Counted from the first letter of the stretch, positions 11,772 to 23,987 are shown. The stretch is 64,000 nt of DNA from Cystobasidium ongulense (GCA_022835595.1 BQUP01000005.1:1483501-1547500); one strand, 5' to 3'. Numbers and translations: made by a program. Notes: a model not told the origin generated them from the letters alone.

Positions 11772-11999
11772 TTGACATCACATGTTCACTACAACCACAA
11801 GATGGAACGAACATTGAACATGGTCAGCAACGATGCAATTGATATACCTTGGGATGTTTACAACGATCCTGATTGCCGCCTATCCGGGCTTTCTGGCCAG
11901 GCGCAAGATGCCGAATTAAATTATGACGACACGCACTTCTCACAAAAGACCGCACCAGCTGGAAACTTGAAGAAAAAGAGAGGAGGTTGCGCTCAATAA
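11772..11999 (+). CDS. small orphan protein with polybasic Cys-containing end
   Basis: I do not recognise this gene. It encodes 75 residues from 11772, or 65 from the ATG at 11802. It is acidic in the middle (DIPWDVYNDPDCRLSGLSG) and ends NLKKKRGGCAQ. A polybasic patch next to a C-terminal Cys is typical of lipid-anchored proteins and of basidiomycete pheromone precursors. However, the Cys is third from the end, so it is not a standard four-residue CaaX box. A TATA-like box lies just upstream. It could also be a chance ORF in the 5' flank of the amino-acid permease gene. Confidence 0.35.
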   Translation: MTSHVHYNHKMERTLNMVSNDAIDIPWDVYNDPDCRLSGLSGQAQDAELNYDDTHFSQKTAPAGNLKKKRGGCAQ

Positions 12000-12420
12000 T
12001 TTGACCCACATGCTGCTTGTGAACGGCAAATGATGGCCATTATTACTTCGGCAATAAGACTTCATCAAAGTCACTGGAAAAGCAGAATACTGTGCAGCTT
12101 GACATTTGGGCGGGCGAGTGGGTTTCGTCAGCTCCTCGAACTTTCAACGGTTTTTGCTCTGAAGCAACAGGAAGACCAGCGTTATTGCTGCACCGCACTG
12201 ATACTATCGCGATAAGAATTACCTTACACCCCGCAAAGCACATAACGAAATCTTAGGCAAAAGAACGTGATCCTAATTCGACAATCGGCGGTCGGGATCG
12301 TCAAGGCGGGCAAATCCACATTAAAACGCAGACACCCATACAACAACAGATCTGGCAATTAATGCAAGCGAGAAGCATCGACGACGTATTTGAACTTTTC
12401 TACCCCAACCTCCACGGAGA

Positions 12421-14907
12421 ATGGCTCAAGTCGGGCAAGGGAGTAGGGACAGCGACGTGACGGCTTTCGATGGTACCGATATGAACAACGTTAGCGATGT
12501 AAATGGAAGAAGAATACTTGAAAATCCTTTGGTTACACCTGAAAAGGGCAAAGCGAAGAGGAAGGGCGATGAAGAAGCACAGGTCGTTGTGAATGAGAAG
12601 GCTTCACTGTCTGACAGCACGATCAAGGTGTAAGCGCAAAGCATTTCATACAGGCTGTTTCCATGATTACGTGCGACTGACTATCCCTTCCTAGGCAGTA
12701 AACAGCTGTCATGGATTCAGGCTGCAGGTCTCATGCTTACGTGAGTTTATCTGAGTCTAGCTTATGTGTGGTCGAGGTCCAACATACTGATTATGAACGA
12801 ATCTCAGGGAATACATTGTTATTGTAGGCGACCTGATACGTTACAAATTCAGACTGTGACTAACCAGTTGACTATCGTATTCAAATTGCTGGGTTTTCGA
12901 AGGCAATCCTTTCTTTCGTGAGCAGTTCTGGATTTGCCGTCCCGCAGACAGGAACTCACACCTTTTTTGTGCTTTAGCCAAGCTCATATGCAGTTCTCGG
13001 GATGGCCGGTGGCCTCATTACGACCGTCGTCGTTGGCCTGTGTGTCCTGTACACATCTCATGTTCTATGGAGATACTGCATGGCCCATCCAGATTCGACG
13101 AGCATTGTGGATCTCAGTTCTCGCCTCTTCCCAGCCAAGTTCCGAAAAGCTGCTTTCATTTTCACAAGTATAGCATTCTTGCTGAACAACCTGTATGTGT
13201 TATATATCCAGTTGTTGTCCTCTCACCCGCATGGCTGACCCCTTGACCCAGCTTCATTATGGGTCTCCATGTCCTATCTGGTTCCGTAGCATTGAATACT
13301 TTGGTGCGTAAAGGTTTCCTGTGCAGCTGACCAAATTTAACAGCTAATCCAACTTTCGATGATAGACCGATGGCAACAAATTGTGTTCAGTTGCTTTCGC
13401 GGGTATCATGGTGGCAGTCATGTTCATCTTGTCCCTCGTCAGGTACGTCGTTGCGGTATTTTTTCGGATTGCCAGTGCTGATGCTAGAGTGCGCAACAGA
13501 GAGTTGAATCAAGTTGCTACGCTTGGATTCTTCGCCGCAATGACCATGTTCGTGGCCTTTCTGCTCTTTCTATCGTGTAAGTCTTTCAAGCGTCCGCGGC
13601 TACAGCTATCCTGACAGCAATCTCACCAGTCCTCGGAGTCGAAGATGCGCCTGCTGGCTTTGTGTCCGACATGCCTGTTACTATCAGAGCCTTTGCAGCT
13701 CCAGGCACAACGTTCATAGAAGGCTTTAACGCGGTCTTGAACATTGTCTACACCTTCGTTGGACAGATTCTGATTCCGAGCTATGTTGACGATATGAGCC
13801 AGGTATGTGTTTGATGAGGACATAGAGCGGACAGCGTGAGGCTTACAACTTTTACATTACCAGCCTCAAGACTTCCCAAAAGCTTTGTACATGGTTACAG
13901 CTCTGGAAATCGTCGTTTTCTCACTCGGAGGTGCCATCGGATACTATCATCTCGGTTCCGAGTATGTCACTTCTCCAGCATATGGTTCACTCATTAAGCC
14001 ATATGTCAAGATTGTACGTCTGTTCCCACAGACAGTCGCTTCTACGGGATACTGATTGGTTATCCATTCTCGCAGGTTGCCGGTTTTACTTTACCTACAC
14101 TCATCGTAAGCAGCGCACATCAAGCACAAAAAAGCTGTTACTGATGCAAACACGCCCAAAGATCGTTGGAGTGCTTTACTCCAACGTCACCAGTCGCTTT
14201 GTGTTCCTGCAATTCTTCTCAGTCGATTCGAAACATCGCCTGGAGCATGTAAGTTTCGCTCGTTCCAGTAGGGGTGCAGTTTTACGGCTGACATATGGAT
14301 ATAAAGACCGTCAAGGGCTGGGGCATCTGGATAGGCATCGTTGCAGCGACTTGGATCGTGGCTTTTCTCATCGGAGACGGTATTCCCTTCTTGTGAGCAT
14401 CTCTTGCTTAACCGTACATATGAATCAGTTAAACTGACTTTGGGCAAACACAAACACAGTAACGAGCTTCTGTCCCTGTAAGTTTGCCATGCGCATCATC
14501 ATAAGGAACGACTCTCGAAACTGACACTCTTGACGACAAAGAATGAGCTCCTTGTTCGACTGGTGAGTTTTTATCTATTTCTGCGATCACCGGGCCTCAT
14601 TGACACATTGCTCTAACAGGTACTTCGGCTTCGTAATGGAAGCGCTTGCGTTCTTTGCACTGTATCAGCGAGGTGCGAGATGGACAACCACCGTCCGAAA
14701 GGTTGAAACCGTGGTAAATCTCTTAATCGGAGTGTCGGGCATATTCATTCTTGTAGGCGGGTGCTACTCGTCCATCTCTGCCAGTAAGTTCCTTCCAAAT
14801 CGCTGGCGTAAGTGTAAGTACTGACTCTACGTCTTGATCTAGTTGTTCAGGATTACGCAAATGGAACAGTCAGTGGCGCATTCAGCTGCGAAAACAATGG
14901 TTTTTAA
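12421..14907 (+). CDS. amino-acid transporter (AAAP family, Mtr/N-type)
   Basis: Sixteen exons give 517 residues: 12421-12629, 12699-12740, 12808-12823, 12903-12917, 12978-13192, 13252-13303, 13366-13576, 13630-13802, 13864-14013, 14076-14105, 14162-14248, 14307-14392, 14460-14477, 14542-14562, 14620-14783, 14843-14907. A charged cytosolic N-terminus leads to the family entry block EYIVIAILSFPSSYAVLGMA. About ten further membrane segments include GGLITTVVVGLCVLYTSHVL, FAAMTMFVAFLLFLSFLGV, ALEIVVFSLGGAIGYYHLGS and TVVNLLIGVSGIFILVGGC. This matches proton-coupled neutral amino-acid permeases of the plasma membrane. Substrate is not inferable. Four exons are 15-21 nt. Confidence 0.88.
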
Positions 14908-15038
14908 AATCCAAATCATGCCCAAGATGTATAGATGGGTCACATCTAGCACTCAATCTGATTGACAATATCGACAGCTTCTAGCTGCTTGTCACGTTCT
15001 GTAGCAGCTCATATACACGGTGCACATTTGCACAACGT

Positions 15039-17381
15039 CTAGAAAGTTTCGCCCTTTATCCATTTGTTAACCATAGTAATAGCAACTTCTGGTTGATCGT
15101 AAGGTACTGCAGATAAGATTTTGTTAGCACGAAAGTGAATTAAAGCACATGCATTATGCTTACCCATGTGTCCTGCCTTTTCGATAGTCGCGAAAGCTGG
15201 AAAAGATTATTCCAGAGTGTCAGGTTGGACTCTAAACGTCTTTACATCCGGCGCGACTTACTGAGCTTGCCGCCGCTTAGACTGTATGCCGTCTTGGTAT
15301 CTCCAGCCTTGACTTCGGTGCCTTTGACAGTAGCTGACCAAGGCTTCATCTCCTCAGAGAGGTATGTCTTGGCACCTGTCCAAACTAGATTGTCTAGCCA
15401 TCTCTTGTTAGAAAGCCAGTTGCAGATCCAGTCGTACTGTTGTCAAGTATGTCAGTGAGGCGCGTAAGAGGGAATCGATATGTAATTGGTTGTCTCGTAC
15501 CTTTCCATTGTAGATTAGAACGTCGACACCGCGTTCAACGAGAGCAGTGACGTAGTACTATTGTGGAAAAGTGTTAGAAAAAGGTAGACATATATTGGCA
15601 AACCCTTCGGCTTGACTACGACAATGAGCACGGAGAGGCACCTCACGGCCATTGACGTCCTCTACTCTGAACTTACGTATGTGCCAGTCATAGGAGTTTC
15701 GTCCATATGTCTGTTGAATCTGCCTCCAACCTAGGTAAAGAACCATTTGGTCTTAGCCTAGTGTGTGGGAACTCGAACACATAACTTTGAACTCACAGCC
15801 GAGCTGCATCCTTCAAAGTTAGGTCTGTCCAGAGGCACTCCCAGTTTCTTTCGATTGGTAGGATTATCAAGCAAATTTGCGATTCTCGAAGTTGAGCTGT
15901 AGCACAGATCCTCTGCGAGAGTAGGACATGGTTCTACTATGTTATAAGGATTCCATAGCGCCCTCATGTATGGGACCATGAAGATCTCGCTGCATCTTTC
16001 GTGCGCAGCTTCACAAGCTCGAACATCGTATCGGTCGAGGCACGATTCGGTGAGCCACTTTTCGCAAGTTGGAATCTGTTTACGCAAAATCGCCGCAGTT
16101 TAGTCGGATCTTCATAAGGATTATTGGCCTTCCTCAACTTACGTATGATTGCATCTCAGCGCATGTGTGGATGTCCAAAACAGGTCCAATAGGAGCTCCG
16201 CTGATATTGGTGCATGCTTGGTCGTAGTATGTTGGAATGGCAGTGAGCACATCGGTGAGACCATTGCCGATCATCACACTCTTCAGATTGATTGGAGTCA
16301 TGCCGCCTGTCACAGCCTTGGAATTATGATCAAGGATGGCGGCAGCGAACAGGGGGATGTAACGGCCTCCATAGCTCTGTGAGAGTGAGTGAATTAGATA
16401 AGATAGCGATTTCGATAAGATGACGGAATGCTCACCTCGCCAGCAAAGTGGAAAGGTCGCCCCTTGAGTTCCGAGAAGGTCTCGAAGAATAGAGTGACAA
16501 AGGCCTGTACGTCCTTCGCGGCCTTTGCAGTTGATCCAACGTGTTTATGATGATCAGCGCTACGAGTCGAAAAGGTCAATAATGGCAAGGCCCATAGCTG
16601 TACGACTGGATTCCTCACTAAGAAAAGCCGACGCCGACCCTACATAAAGTAAATATTAGTTATGGAAGCATTTTACTAGCAAGCAATAATCAGTACTCAC
16701 GGCTGATCCAGGAACAAGAGATTGGCATTCTGATTCCATGAATGAGGGTTGTGCTTTGTGGAAGCGGTCGTGTTGTGTGGATCGCCCTCTTCAACGATTT
16801 GGCACGGACCTAATTCCATTAGCATTCCCTGGGAGCGCCGAAAAAAGCGAGAGTCAGTCGAGAGCTTCGGAAGCTACTTGGGATGAATGTGTTGCCTCTT
16901 ACCATGCTGGAGGAGCATCCGGGACCTAGATGGGTTACAGTCAGCTGGGGTTCGGCTTGGTGGCGTGCGTACGTGAGTCTCTGCTAACCTCCGTTGATCC
17001 AGAGAATGACCGGGTCTTCGGCAGGCTTGTGTCGCGACTCATAGTAGTAGAAGAAGAGGTGGGAGTCTTCAAAATCGAGGTAGCCACTATATGCAGGTGT
17101 GAGCATCATCAGGCACATGCAGGTCATGCGGCAAGTATGGTTGTGGCTACTGACCTCCAGGAGCGCACGTCGTTCCCATCGCACCACCCGTCGTTGCGCT
17201 TGTACCGCATCTGCTTCTCAGGGAAGTCTGCATGTCTGAACAGAGTGTAGCCGTCTTCGTCGAGATGTGCGATGCTCGTTATCGGGCCTTTCAAGGGAAG
17301 TTGCTGGCGGTCAGCGAGGGCGACACCCAGCAGGCCAGAGAGGGCGAGGACGCGGGCGACAGCAGGCAGGATGGTCTTCAT
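15039..17381 (-). CDS. serine carboxypeptidase, S10 family
   Basis: Vacuolar or secreted carboxypeptidase Y-like protease. A signal peptide [19 protein letters not shown] followed by VALA begins at 17381. Then come [36 protein letters not shown] (oxyanion-hole motif), [16 protein letters not shown], and [14 protein letters not shown] with the nucleophile Ser. These are followed by [15 protein letters not shown] (catalytic Asp) and [13 protein letters not shown] (catalytic His, split by the last intron). The protein ends WIKGETF with the stop at 15039-15041. Cys-rich middle segments ([25 protein letters not shown]) match disulfides of the family. Roughly ten exons. All three catalytic residues are present, so it looks active. 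Confidence 0.93.
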
Positions 17382-18051
17382 GACAATGGATGGGGGAGAT
17401 GGATGTGGTGACAAGAAGAGAGCAGAAAGAGACGGAGAGAAGCGAGTTGCACATGCACATGCTGCCGGATCTCGATCATCATCCTCGTATATATCCTCTT
17501 CCCTTCCTTGTTGCTTCTCCTACTCATCCAATGCTATGCAAGCGGAAAGCATGGAAGATTGCCAGCATGGCTGTATGGCGCCCTCAATCAGATACTTCTC
17601 CCGCTGCCAGCCAGAAGTCGGCGGGACGTCTCCACCTTGAGAAGCAAGCTCTTCCGGACCAAGACTAAGCGATGGTGGGCCATCAAGCTTGCAGCTTTCA
17701 AGGAACTCGTGTGGGCAATGTCGAAGCGGCATGCTGACACTCTGAGCATATTCGACTACATCCACCTTCTGCACACAACGTCCTGCTGCGAAATTGGGAA
17801 GACCCAAATATTTGGGTGTCTGATGCCAGAGAGAGCTGACCGTGGGTGTTAGATTTGTTAATCTCGACATTGCAACGCCAACAGCTCTGCTCTGCTCTGC
17901 TCTGCACTCACTCCATTGACTGGTGCAGTGGTTTACAGACGACCTTGATCTGGGGTGCGTTGCAAGAGTGCTGTCATCTAACATCCTTTGCCTTGCAGCC
18001 TGTCGCACCTGCAGCCACCACACCACTACCCGAGTACACGACGCATGCACA
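17382..18051. other. divergent promoter region
   Basis: This 670-nt interval separates the starts of the carboxypeptidase (minus) and the coiled-coil protein (plus). TATATACG on the minus strand lies near 17487-17495, about 110 nt before the carboxypeptidase ATG. Its distal part (about 17880-17905) has a short GCTCT/CTCTG tandem. No other gene is evident. Confidence 0.5.
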
Positions 18052-20059
18052 ATGGCAAAGAACGGTGGAGGTGCGTCCTGTCTGCCACAAGGGTGGCATG
18101 TCGACTTGCTGACCATCTACCATTCTGTGTTCGGCCCCTCTGCATCCCTCCAACCTCATCCTTACGTATCGCTTTCGTATACTCGTCGAGTACCATGGCT
18201 CCATATTCATCCTCATACATCCCTGCATTCATGAACATAGATCTTCTGCGAGGGCTAGACAACTTCCAGAAGCGATCCCTCCATATACAAGCTCAGCCGT
18301 TCGTATATGCGGCGGACAAGGACAAGCGACTCGAACTATTGAATGAGCGCACAGCAGCAGAGAGACAGCAGCGCGAAGAGTGGCTAGCTGCTCAAGCAGC
18401 CGAGACAGAACTCAACAAAGCTGAAAGGGCAAAGATATCAGAACAATTGAAACTTATCAAAGCTGAACAGGAGAAGGAAAAACTCGAAAAGAAGCAAGCG
18501 ATGAAAGCACAGAAAGTGCTGGATAAAGAAAAGGCTGCAATTGAAAAGGAAGAGAAAAGAGTCAAAGCTATTGAAGATTTAATGACTAAAAGGGAGCAAG
18601 CAAAGGATAAAGCTATTGAACAAGCCAAGAAAAGGGCCGAGCAGCGCGCTATGCAGGAGCTCAAAAGGGAGGAGCAGGTGTGTCATACGACTATGTCTGA
18701 ATTCTTCTGTCTGCATGCTACCTGCCTGACGTCTATCTCGTCATGTCACAAGGCTCGCGAGCGTGATGCAAAGATCAGAAGAAGTATCCTTGAGCGCGCT
18801 GAAAAAGAAAAAGCGAGAAAGGAGATTGAAGTAATCACAAAGCAAGTGTACGAAGAGGTGAGGCGTTGCGAACTACTATCTACTAGCGGACACTACGCTG
18901 ACCAGTGGACTAATGTATCAGAGGCGAAAGGAGCTCGCTTTAGAAGCCGAGGTAAAGCGCAGAGAGCAGGAAGAACTCGAGGCACAAGCCCGCTTGGATG
19001 CTGAGCGCAAAGCTGAGGAAGCCAGAGCCGAGAAGGCGGCATACGAGAGGGTAGTCCTCTACCCTTAATACGCTTGCTGTGCTGATACTGACATGACCGC
19101 AACTCAGGGCATGCGTGAATTTCGGCTTGCTGCTATCAAGTAAGAAACTTAAAGCCCAATTCCTTCATGACACGCCTTAATCGTGTTACTTTCCGACGTC
19201 AGACTTGAGGCTGAAAAGAGAATGGAAGATATAGCTGCTAAACGTGCTGCCAGACAAGCTCTGGAAGATCAGGCTTTCACACCACCGAATATGGATGCCG
19301 CAAAGCACCGAGCTACAGCGGAATGGGCTGCCAGGCAACTCAGACCGAGCCCAACCCATAATCCTAGGCTGGCCGCGGGACATCCAAACGCTCAACCATT
19401 GCGTAATGCGTATGTGGAAGATGATGATCTATCTCAGGTGCATCTCTGACTGGAGGAATCCTTGAAGCCTTGTATGAACCTCAATGGTTTCTCACCATTC
19501 TCCCCATATTTCTCAGAGTCAGAATGCTGCGCCTAAAGACCCAGCCCTTTACAATGAAGTGAACAATACGTTATTACGTTTAGTGCAAGAGGCGAAAGAT
19601 CGACTGGAGGCGGAGAAAAGTCAAGCTTCCAAATCGCATACTCCAGCCCCCATTCGTCGTACTCCACTTGAAAAGGCACGAGGTCAATCGCATCAAGGGT
19701 CAGTACACCCTGCTCGACCTGGTCACAGCGAATATTGGGTTTCACTTCTACTTGATGTAGACGATGAGAATAATAATGACACGACTTTTTTGCAGGCAGA
19801 GAACCCCGACGACAGCGATGAACGGTCCGAATCGTCATCCAATGATGATGTAGCGATAGAGCATACAAATAAGCACACGGCGAGTCTTAAGGTTAAACAA
19901 GCAAATGTATATCGTGCCCTATCCTCGGGACCTACTAAACGGCAAGAAAAGATCAGTCCGGACAGAGGAAGCTGGCTAGTCGCGTATATCCGCTCTTCAG
20001 ATGAACGGTACTATCCCAGAGAGAGAATGCCCGGAAATTTCAGGAATCAATATATGTAA
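18052..20059 (+). CDS. long coiled-coil protein, function unknown
   Basis: Not recognised. Exons 18052-18070, 18241-18677, 18753-18857, 18922-19050, 19108-19139, 19203-19437 and 19517-20059 sum to 499 codons. The start MAKNGG joins DLLRGLDNFQKRSLHIQAQP. This is preferred over a downstream ATG at 18194 because the junction is in phase and gives a compact N-terminus. Residues about 30-260 are one long charged alpha-helix rich in Lys, Glu, Ala, Arg and Gln (for example RAKISEQLKLIKAEQEKEKL), typical of a coiled-coil scaffold. A Pro-rich part follows, and an acidic Ser stretch (DDSDERSESSSNDD). The last exon may contain another intron, and the 3' end is uncertain. Confidence 0.65.
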
Positions 20060-21103
20060 AATTCTGGCTTGCGACAGGACGATTAAGTCCAGGCAAGATA
20101 AAGTTTTCGCCATTCTATTTGAAGCATCAAGCGATGATTACGATGTGTATATAACTACCGAAACTACTAGTGAGCGATTCAGGACTGTTGGGAAGAGAAG
20201 CCCCAGGTCCTAACTGATGCTGGTAATCCGTCCAAGTCCCGAGTGGCGAAGTAACACATGTTGGGGGCGCAATGAGCGTCATCCACGAGGAGCAATTACC
20301 TGTGTCCTTACAATTCCAACGTTGGCAAGCGCATCAAATGAGTACAGCATTGATGTCGCTCGCTCAGAAAGCATATGATAACCGCTATAACACCCTTGTG
20401 AAAGTTGAAGCTTACGGTGGTGTTTCATCTTCAAACGGAGGAGATACCTACGAATTTTTCCTATCTGGTATTCTAGCAGAAGTTACGACAAAAGTTGAAG
20501 TCTCTTCGGTGGCACCTTCGAAGCCAAAGAAGAAATAACAGAGGGATACACGAGCTACTCCAACTAAAGCTGGTCTACCGGAGAAAGCAACCCCGAGACG
20601 ATGCCGCCAGCAGGGCAGCCATCTTGACAATGTAAGCGATAACCAGATTGTCAGAAGAAAATCCACTAAACCTATTCTTATAGTTCTACTTCTGAACGGG
20701 ACACACGACGACCTGTACAACCTATTCTCACTGTGTCTTATAACCACAAGACTTCGCGGTCAAAGGCAGTCGCGCAACGGAATGTCCAAATGAAGGCTGA
20801 GTATGATGCAAGAAACCTTTCGTCATGATCGCTACCGCGTTTCACGTAAAAGAGACTCAAGAAGCCCTCGAACTCCTGGTATTGGATCTGCTACTATCGA
20901 GCTTGATTACTGCACCTAAAGCAAAGCAAATATTGCTCATACAAATGTCATGAAAGCTTATGCAACATAATTTGCTTCTAGATCCAAGTGGATCCTAATC
21001 TAAAATGTGAACTGATGATGCTACAAAGGGTCCAGGCAACTACACATCCTGGTCTTGCGATTTGATGGGCACAAACTACATATTCTACTCAGTTCATGCA
21101 AAT
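20060..21103. other. region between convergent genes
   Basis: About 1 kb between the coiled-coil gene and the PH-domain gene. It is AT-richer than the flanks. The only open stretch worth listing is the small ORF at 20272-20538; the rest shows no family. Confidence 0.45.
20272..20538 (+). CDS. hypothetical 88-residue ORF
   Basis: Begins MSVIHEEQLPVSLQFQRW and ends VSSVAPSKPKKK. It reads like ordinary coding sequence (mixed polar and hydrophobic, basic end) but I recognise no domain. It lies 212 nt after the stop I chose for the coiled-coil gene on the same strand. It could be a further exon of that gene, a separate small gene, or a decayed exon. Confidence 0.3.
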   Translation: MSVIHEEQLPVSLQFQRWQAHQMSTALMSLAQKAYDNRYNTLVKVEAYGGVSSSNGGDTYEFFLSGILAEVTTKVEVSSVAPSKPKKK

Positions 21104-22254
21104 CTAGACTGATTTGATAACGTCCTCCTCTCCCAGTAAGAAAATGCGATGCGATGTTCCCAAATAAGTGAGGTAAAGACATATCGAAAGGAAAGCGAGA
21201 CTTTGATAGATGGCAGGCCCCGTAGCCATAGCTGATACAAGTGCATAAGCACGTTTGATAGATTGCGTACTGAGTATCCTTTTCTTGTCTGTTGCTTCTT
21301 CAGAGTCGAAAGACTCGTTTTCGTCTTGTTCATGAGGTAATAACGTGTCTTGATCTTCGAGTCCGATTGAAGATTCCGAGAGGCGGGTGTTCATTACTGG
21401 ACGACAAGGGTATTGCGAAGGAGAAGGAGAAGCGATGAAAGACTCGGCTGGAGTGTATAAAGGAGGAGCGCTAAGTGGAGTGTTTAGAGGGGATTGCCTT
21501 TCCATTGGTGGCGCATACAGGCTGGATGATGAGGAGCTTGTATACTCTGGAAGAGGTGAATAATACGCAGGAGGAGGTAGATCACTGTGAAACGAGCCAC
21601 TCTCGAGTGCGCGTGGTTCAGCGGCGCGTTCACGAAAGTGTTCTAGAACGGTAGCCCATCTCGTGAGCAATGCAGGTCGAGGAAAATTGATTGTGAAGGT
21701 GTCGGAGCCGTCATCGCCGTGATAGCTGATTCGTAGGTGAGTGTCTGAGGTAAACAACAGTAAAACCGGTCGAATTAGCAAGTAGTTGTGTAAAGCGAGA
21801 CTTTCCTCGGGTCCCACTCACCTCTTATTTGTTGGACCTCGTAGATATTCTTTAGGAAGACACGCCCTTTCAGAGTCCAGTCCTTGCCTTGAGAATTAGG
21901 CCTTGAGCGCTTCCGACAACATACGAGGATATTGGAGAAAAGGAAGATTTGGTACTGCCTTGTAGTCACTTCGTCTAGCTCTTGGAGGGGACTTCTCGAG
22001 ACGAGTACTTTTGCTTGGAGAAGGGGATTACCGAAGGAGCATAGACAGTGCCCTTTCCAGTGTTCTACGCGGGAGATGAGAGGTTTGACCAGGGCTCGCT
22101 GCTGTTCAGTCAGCTTGTCCAGGTAGAGACGCGATTCATGGCAGGCTGTTGCTGCCCCTCCGGTGGCGTTGTGGTGGCCCCGAGAAGCGCGCGGTCTCGG
22201 TGCAGTCGGCTGCTGAGGCTGGGAAGGTAGTAGGAACTGTATCGAGTATGACAT
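21104..22254 (-). CDS. orphan PH-domain protein with C-terminal hydrophobic anchor
   Basis: Two exons (21822-22254, 21104-21744) give 357 residues. Residues about 42-170 resemble the PH domain of Cdc24/Scd1-type Rho guanine-nucleotide exchange factors: LYLDKLTEQQRALVKPLISR, RVEHWKGHCLCSFGNPLL, RQYQIFLFSNILVCCRKRS, GRVFLKNIYEVQQI. No DH (catalytic) domain lies upstream in any frame. The middle is Ser/Pro/Tyr-rich (PPPAYYSPLPEYTSSSSSS). The end has one hydrophobic stretch, YQSLAFLSICLYLTYLGTS. A membrane-attached PH adaptor is a reasonable inference, perhaps in polarity signalling; this is not demonstrated by sequence. Confidence 0.65.
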
Positions 22255-23987
22255 GATGTAAGGGATTGAGGCTGAAGTATAGCTGTAGCTTGCTTCGTTG
22301 GGCTGCTCCTACTGCGGCGAATGATTCCTCAAATGATCGAGGAAGCCGAGGAAGATAAAGCGGTCGAATGGATGAAGTCGAAGAGAAGGTGGTGATCTAC
22401 ACGTTGAAGTCTCAGGGTTGGTCGTGGGTGGATGAAGACGAAGAGTGCTGTGTGGACAAGACGGGAAAGCTTCCAGCTGTTCGCCTTTGAAGAGCGGCGA
22501 GGAAGATGTAGCTAAAGTGGGCTGGTGGAAGGTGACCTAGGAAGAAAGGTGGGTATGGATGGGAAGAATGAAGACGTGAAGACACCTGCTTCGTGTTTTC
22601 CAATCACTCGGCCAGTCTCGACACCGGAAGAGCTAGTAACCCAATAATGCTGGTTACCTGCATTCTGACAATTTAATTAACTGAACTAGCTGGCACCAGC
22701 TGCTCCGACTCCGCACACCTGTCGCGGAATATTAAATATTACTCTTATTCTTATTATTGCTCGCTCTTACACCACCCCTGAGATCCCACGGTGAGCGAGG
22801 ATATGCTGGTGAAAGAGGACCCTTCCCCTATATACAACTCTGCGGCCTCCCCGGGCTTCTTCTTTTTTTGTTCGCCTTGATCTGATCAAAATGTGAATAT
22901 ATCGAATGTGAGTACTCGCTTTTTAAAGTGTCAATGACAGCGATCAGATTGACATTATTGAGTTCAGTTTAGATCAGACACCAGGGCAACGCATGCGAAG
23001 ACGCGCAGAAGTGTAAATATCATGACTACCCTGCTCGGGCCACATGGCACAGGTGACAGACAGTTCTAATCAAATGCACGCTTGAACCTATCAGCATTAA
23101 TAATGATTAGAATATCGCATTGGACACGTTTTGTAGAACTGCACGGCTTTACCTTTTCATGACGCCAAATCGCGTGTTAGTGGCGTCCGAAGACGCGTAA
23201 ATTGGGGATTTTCGAAATTCGGTTTGCCCAGCTATCAATTTATCCATCCAAACCTTCCGTACTGCGTGCGCTTAGGTTTAGTTAGAAGACTGATTACCAT
23301 TCAGTTTCAGGGCTCATTATTGATTGGGCCATATCGCATAGTCTACAATTGTAATGACTTTGATAAGATTCGCTTCCTCGGCGTCCTAGACGACTCTAGC
23401 TATTTCCTCTAATCGAGGCGTATTAGATAAGGAAGTTTGTACCTCCGGGCTGCGATGCTGAGAGTGACACATCGAAAGTAGGAATTGCGAGGGACCTGAT
23501 ACCTGACCTGCAATCATGCAGCTTGCTCTCCTTGCTAGGGAGGAATTAGCACTTGCATGCAAGCTCCTTGCATATATACACGCGGGACCAGTTGATAAAT
23601 TCAGGTCAACGGCCTACGCATACCAGATCATATGTCTCGAAACGCTTGCCAGAGCCACCCTTCCCATGCAATGAATCGCCCGTGGTGTCGTCGGGATCAT
23701 GCTGAGAAGTCAATCGCAAGTCGACTTAAGCAAAGCAACTTTCAGCTCAGAATCAACGCCACCTTCGTGGTGAAAGCTTCCCGTGCGCGCATGGGGAGAT
23801 TCTACGAAGCTCTCGCAGTAGCAACCAGAAAGCCATAGCACATCATGACCAATGACGAGGCTTGCACAGTTACCTGGAGTCAATAGATATAGTAGTGATC
23901 GATCACCGTAGCTGCTTGAGGGCCTCATTATTCGAATTGCACAACGCTTACAACAACGACTAGTCTACATCCAAGACTTATACGCGG
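22255..23987. other. long intergenic region
   Basis: This 1.7-kb interval holds no recognised gene. It contains TATA-like steps near 22829 (tatatac) and 23573 (tatataca) and an ACGCGT site at 23193-23198 within a small gacgcc..ggcgtc inverted repeat. A 68-residue ORF at 23632-23838 after the second TATA-like step has no recognisable features. An unannotated non-coding transcript is possible but unsupported. Confidence 0.4.

Noticed and set aside
12300-12420. Possible mating-type locus, suggested by the small Cys-ended peptide
   Set aside because: No pheromone receptor, homeodomain gene or STE-type gene is in the window, and the peptide lacks a standard CaaX end.
18194-18240. ATG at 18194 (MAPYSSSYIP) as start of the coiled-coil protein
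   Set aside because: The upstream ATG at 18052 with a GTGCGT..CATAG intron joins in phase and gives a cleaner start. The alternative is not excluded.
23632-23838. 68-residue ORF after a TATA-like step
   Set aside because: Composition is not informative, no conserved motif is seen, and nearby ORFs of equal length are common by chance.
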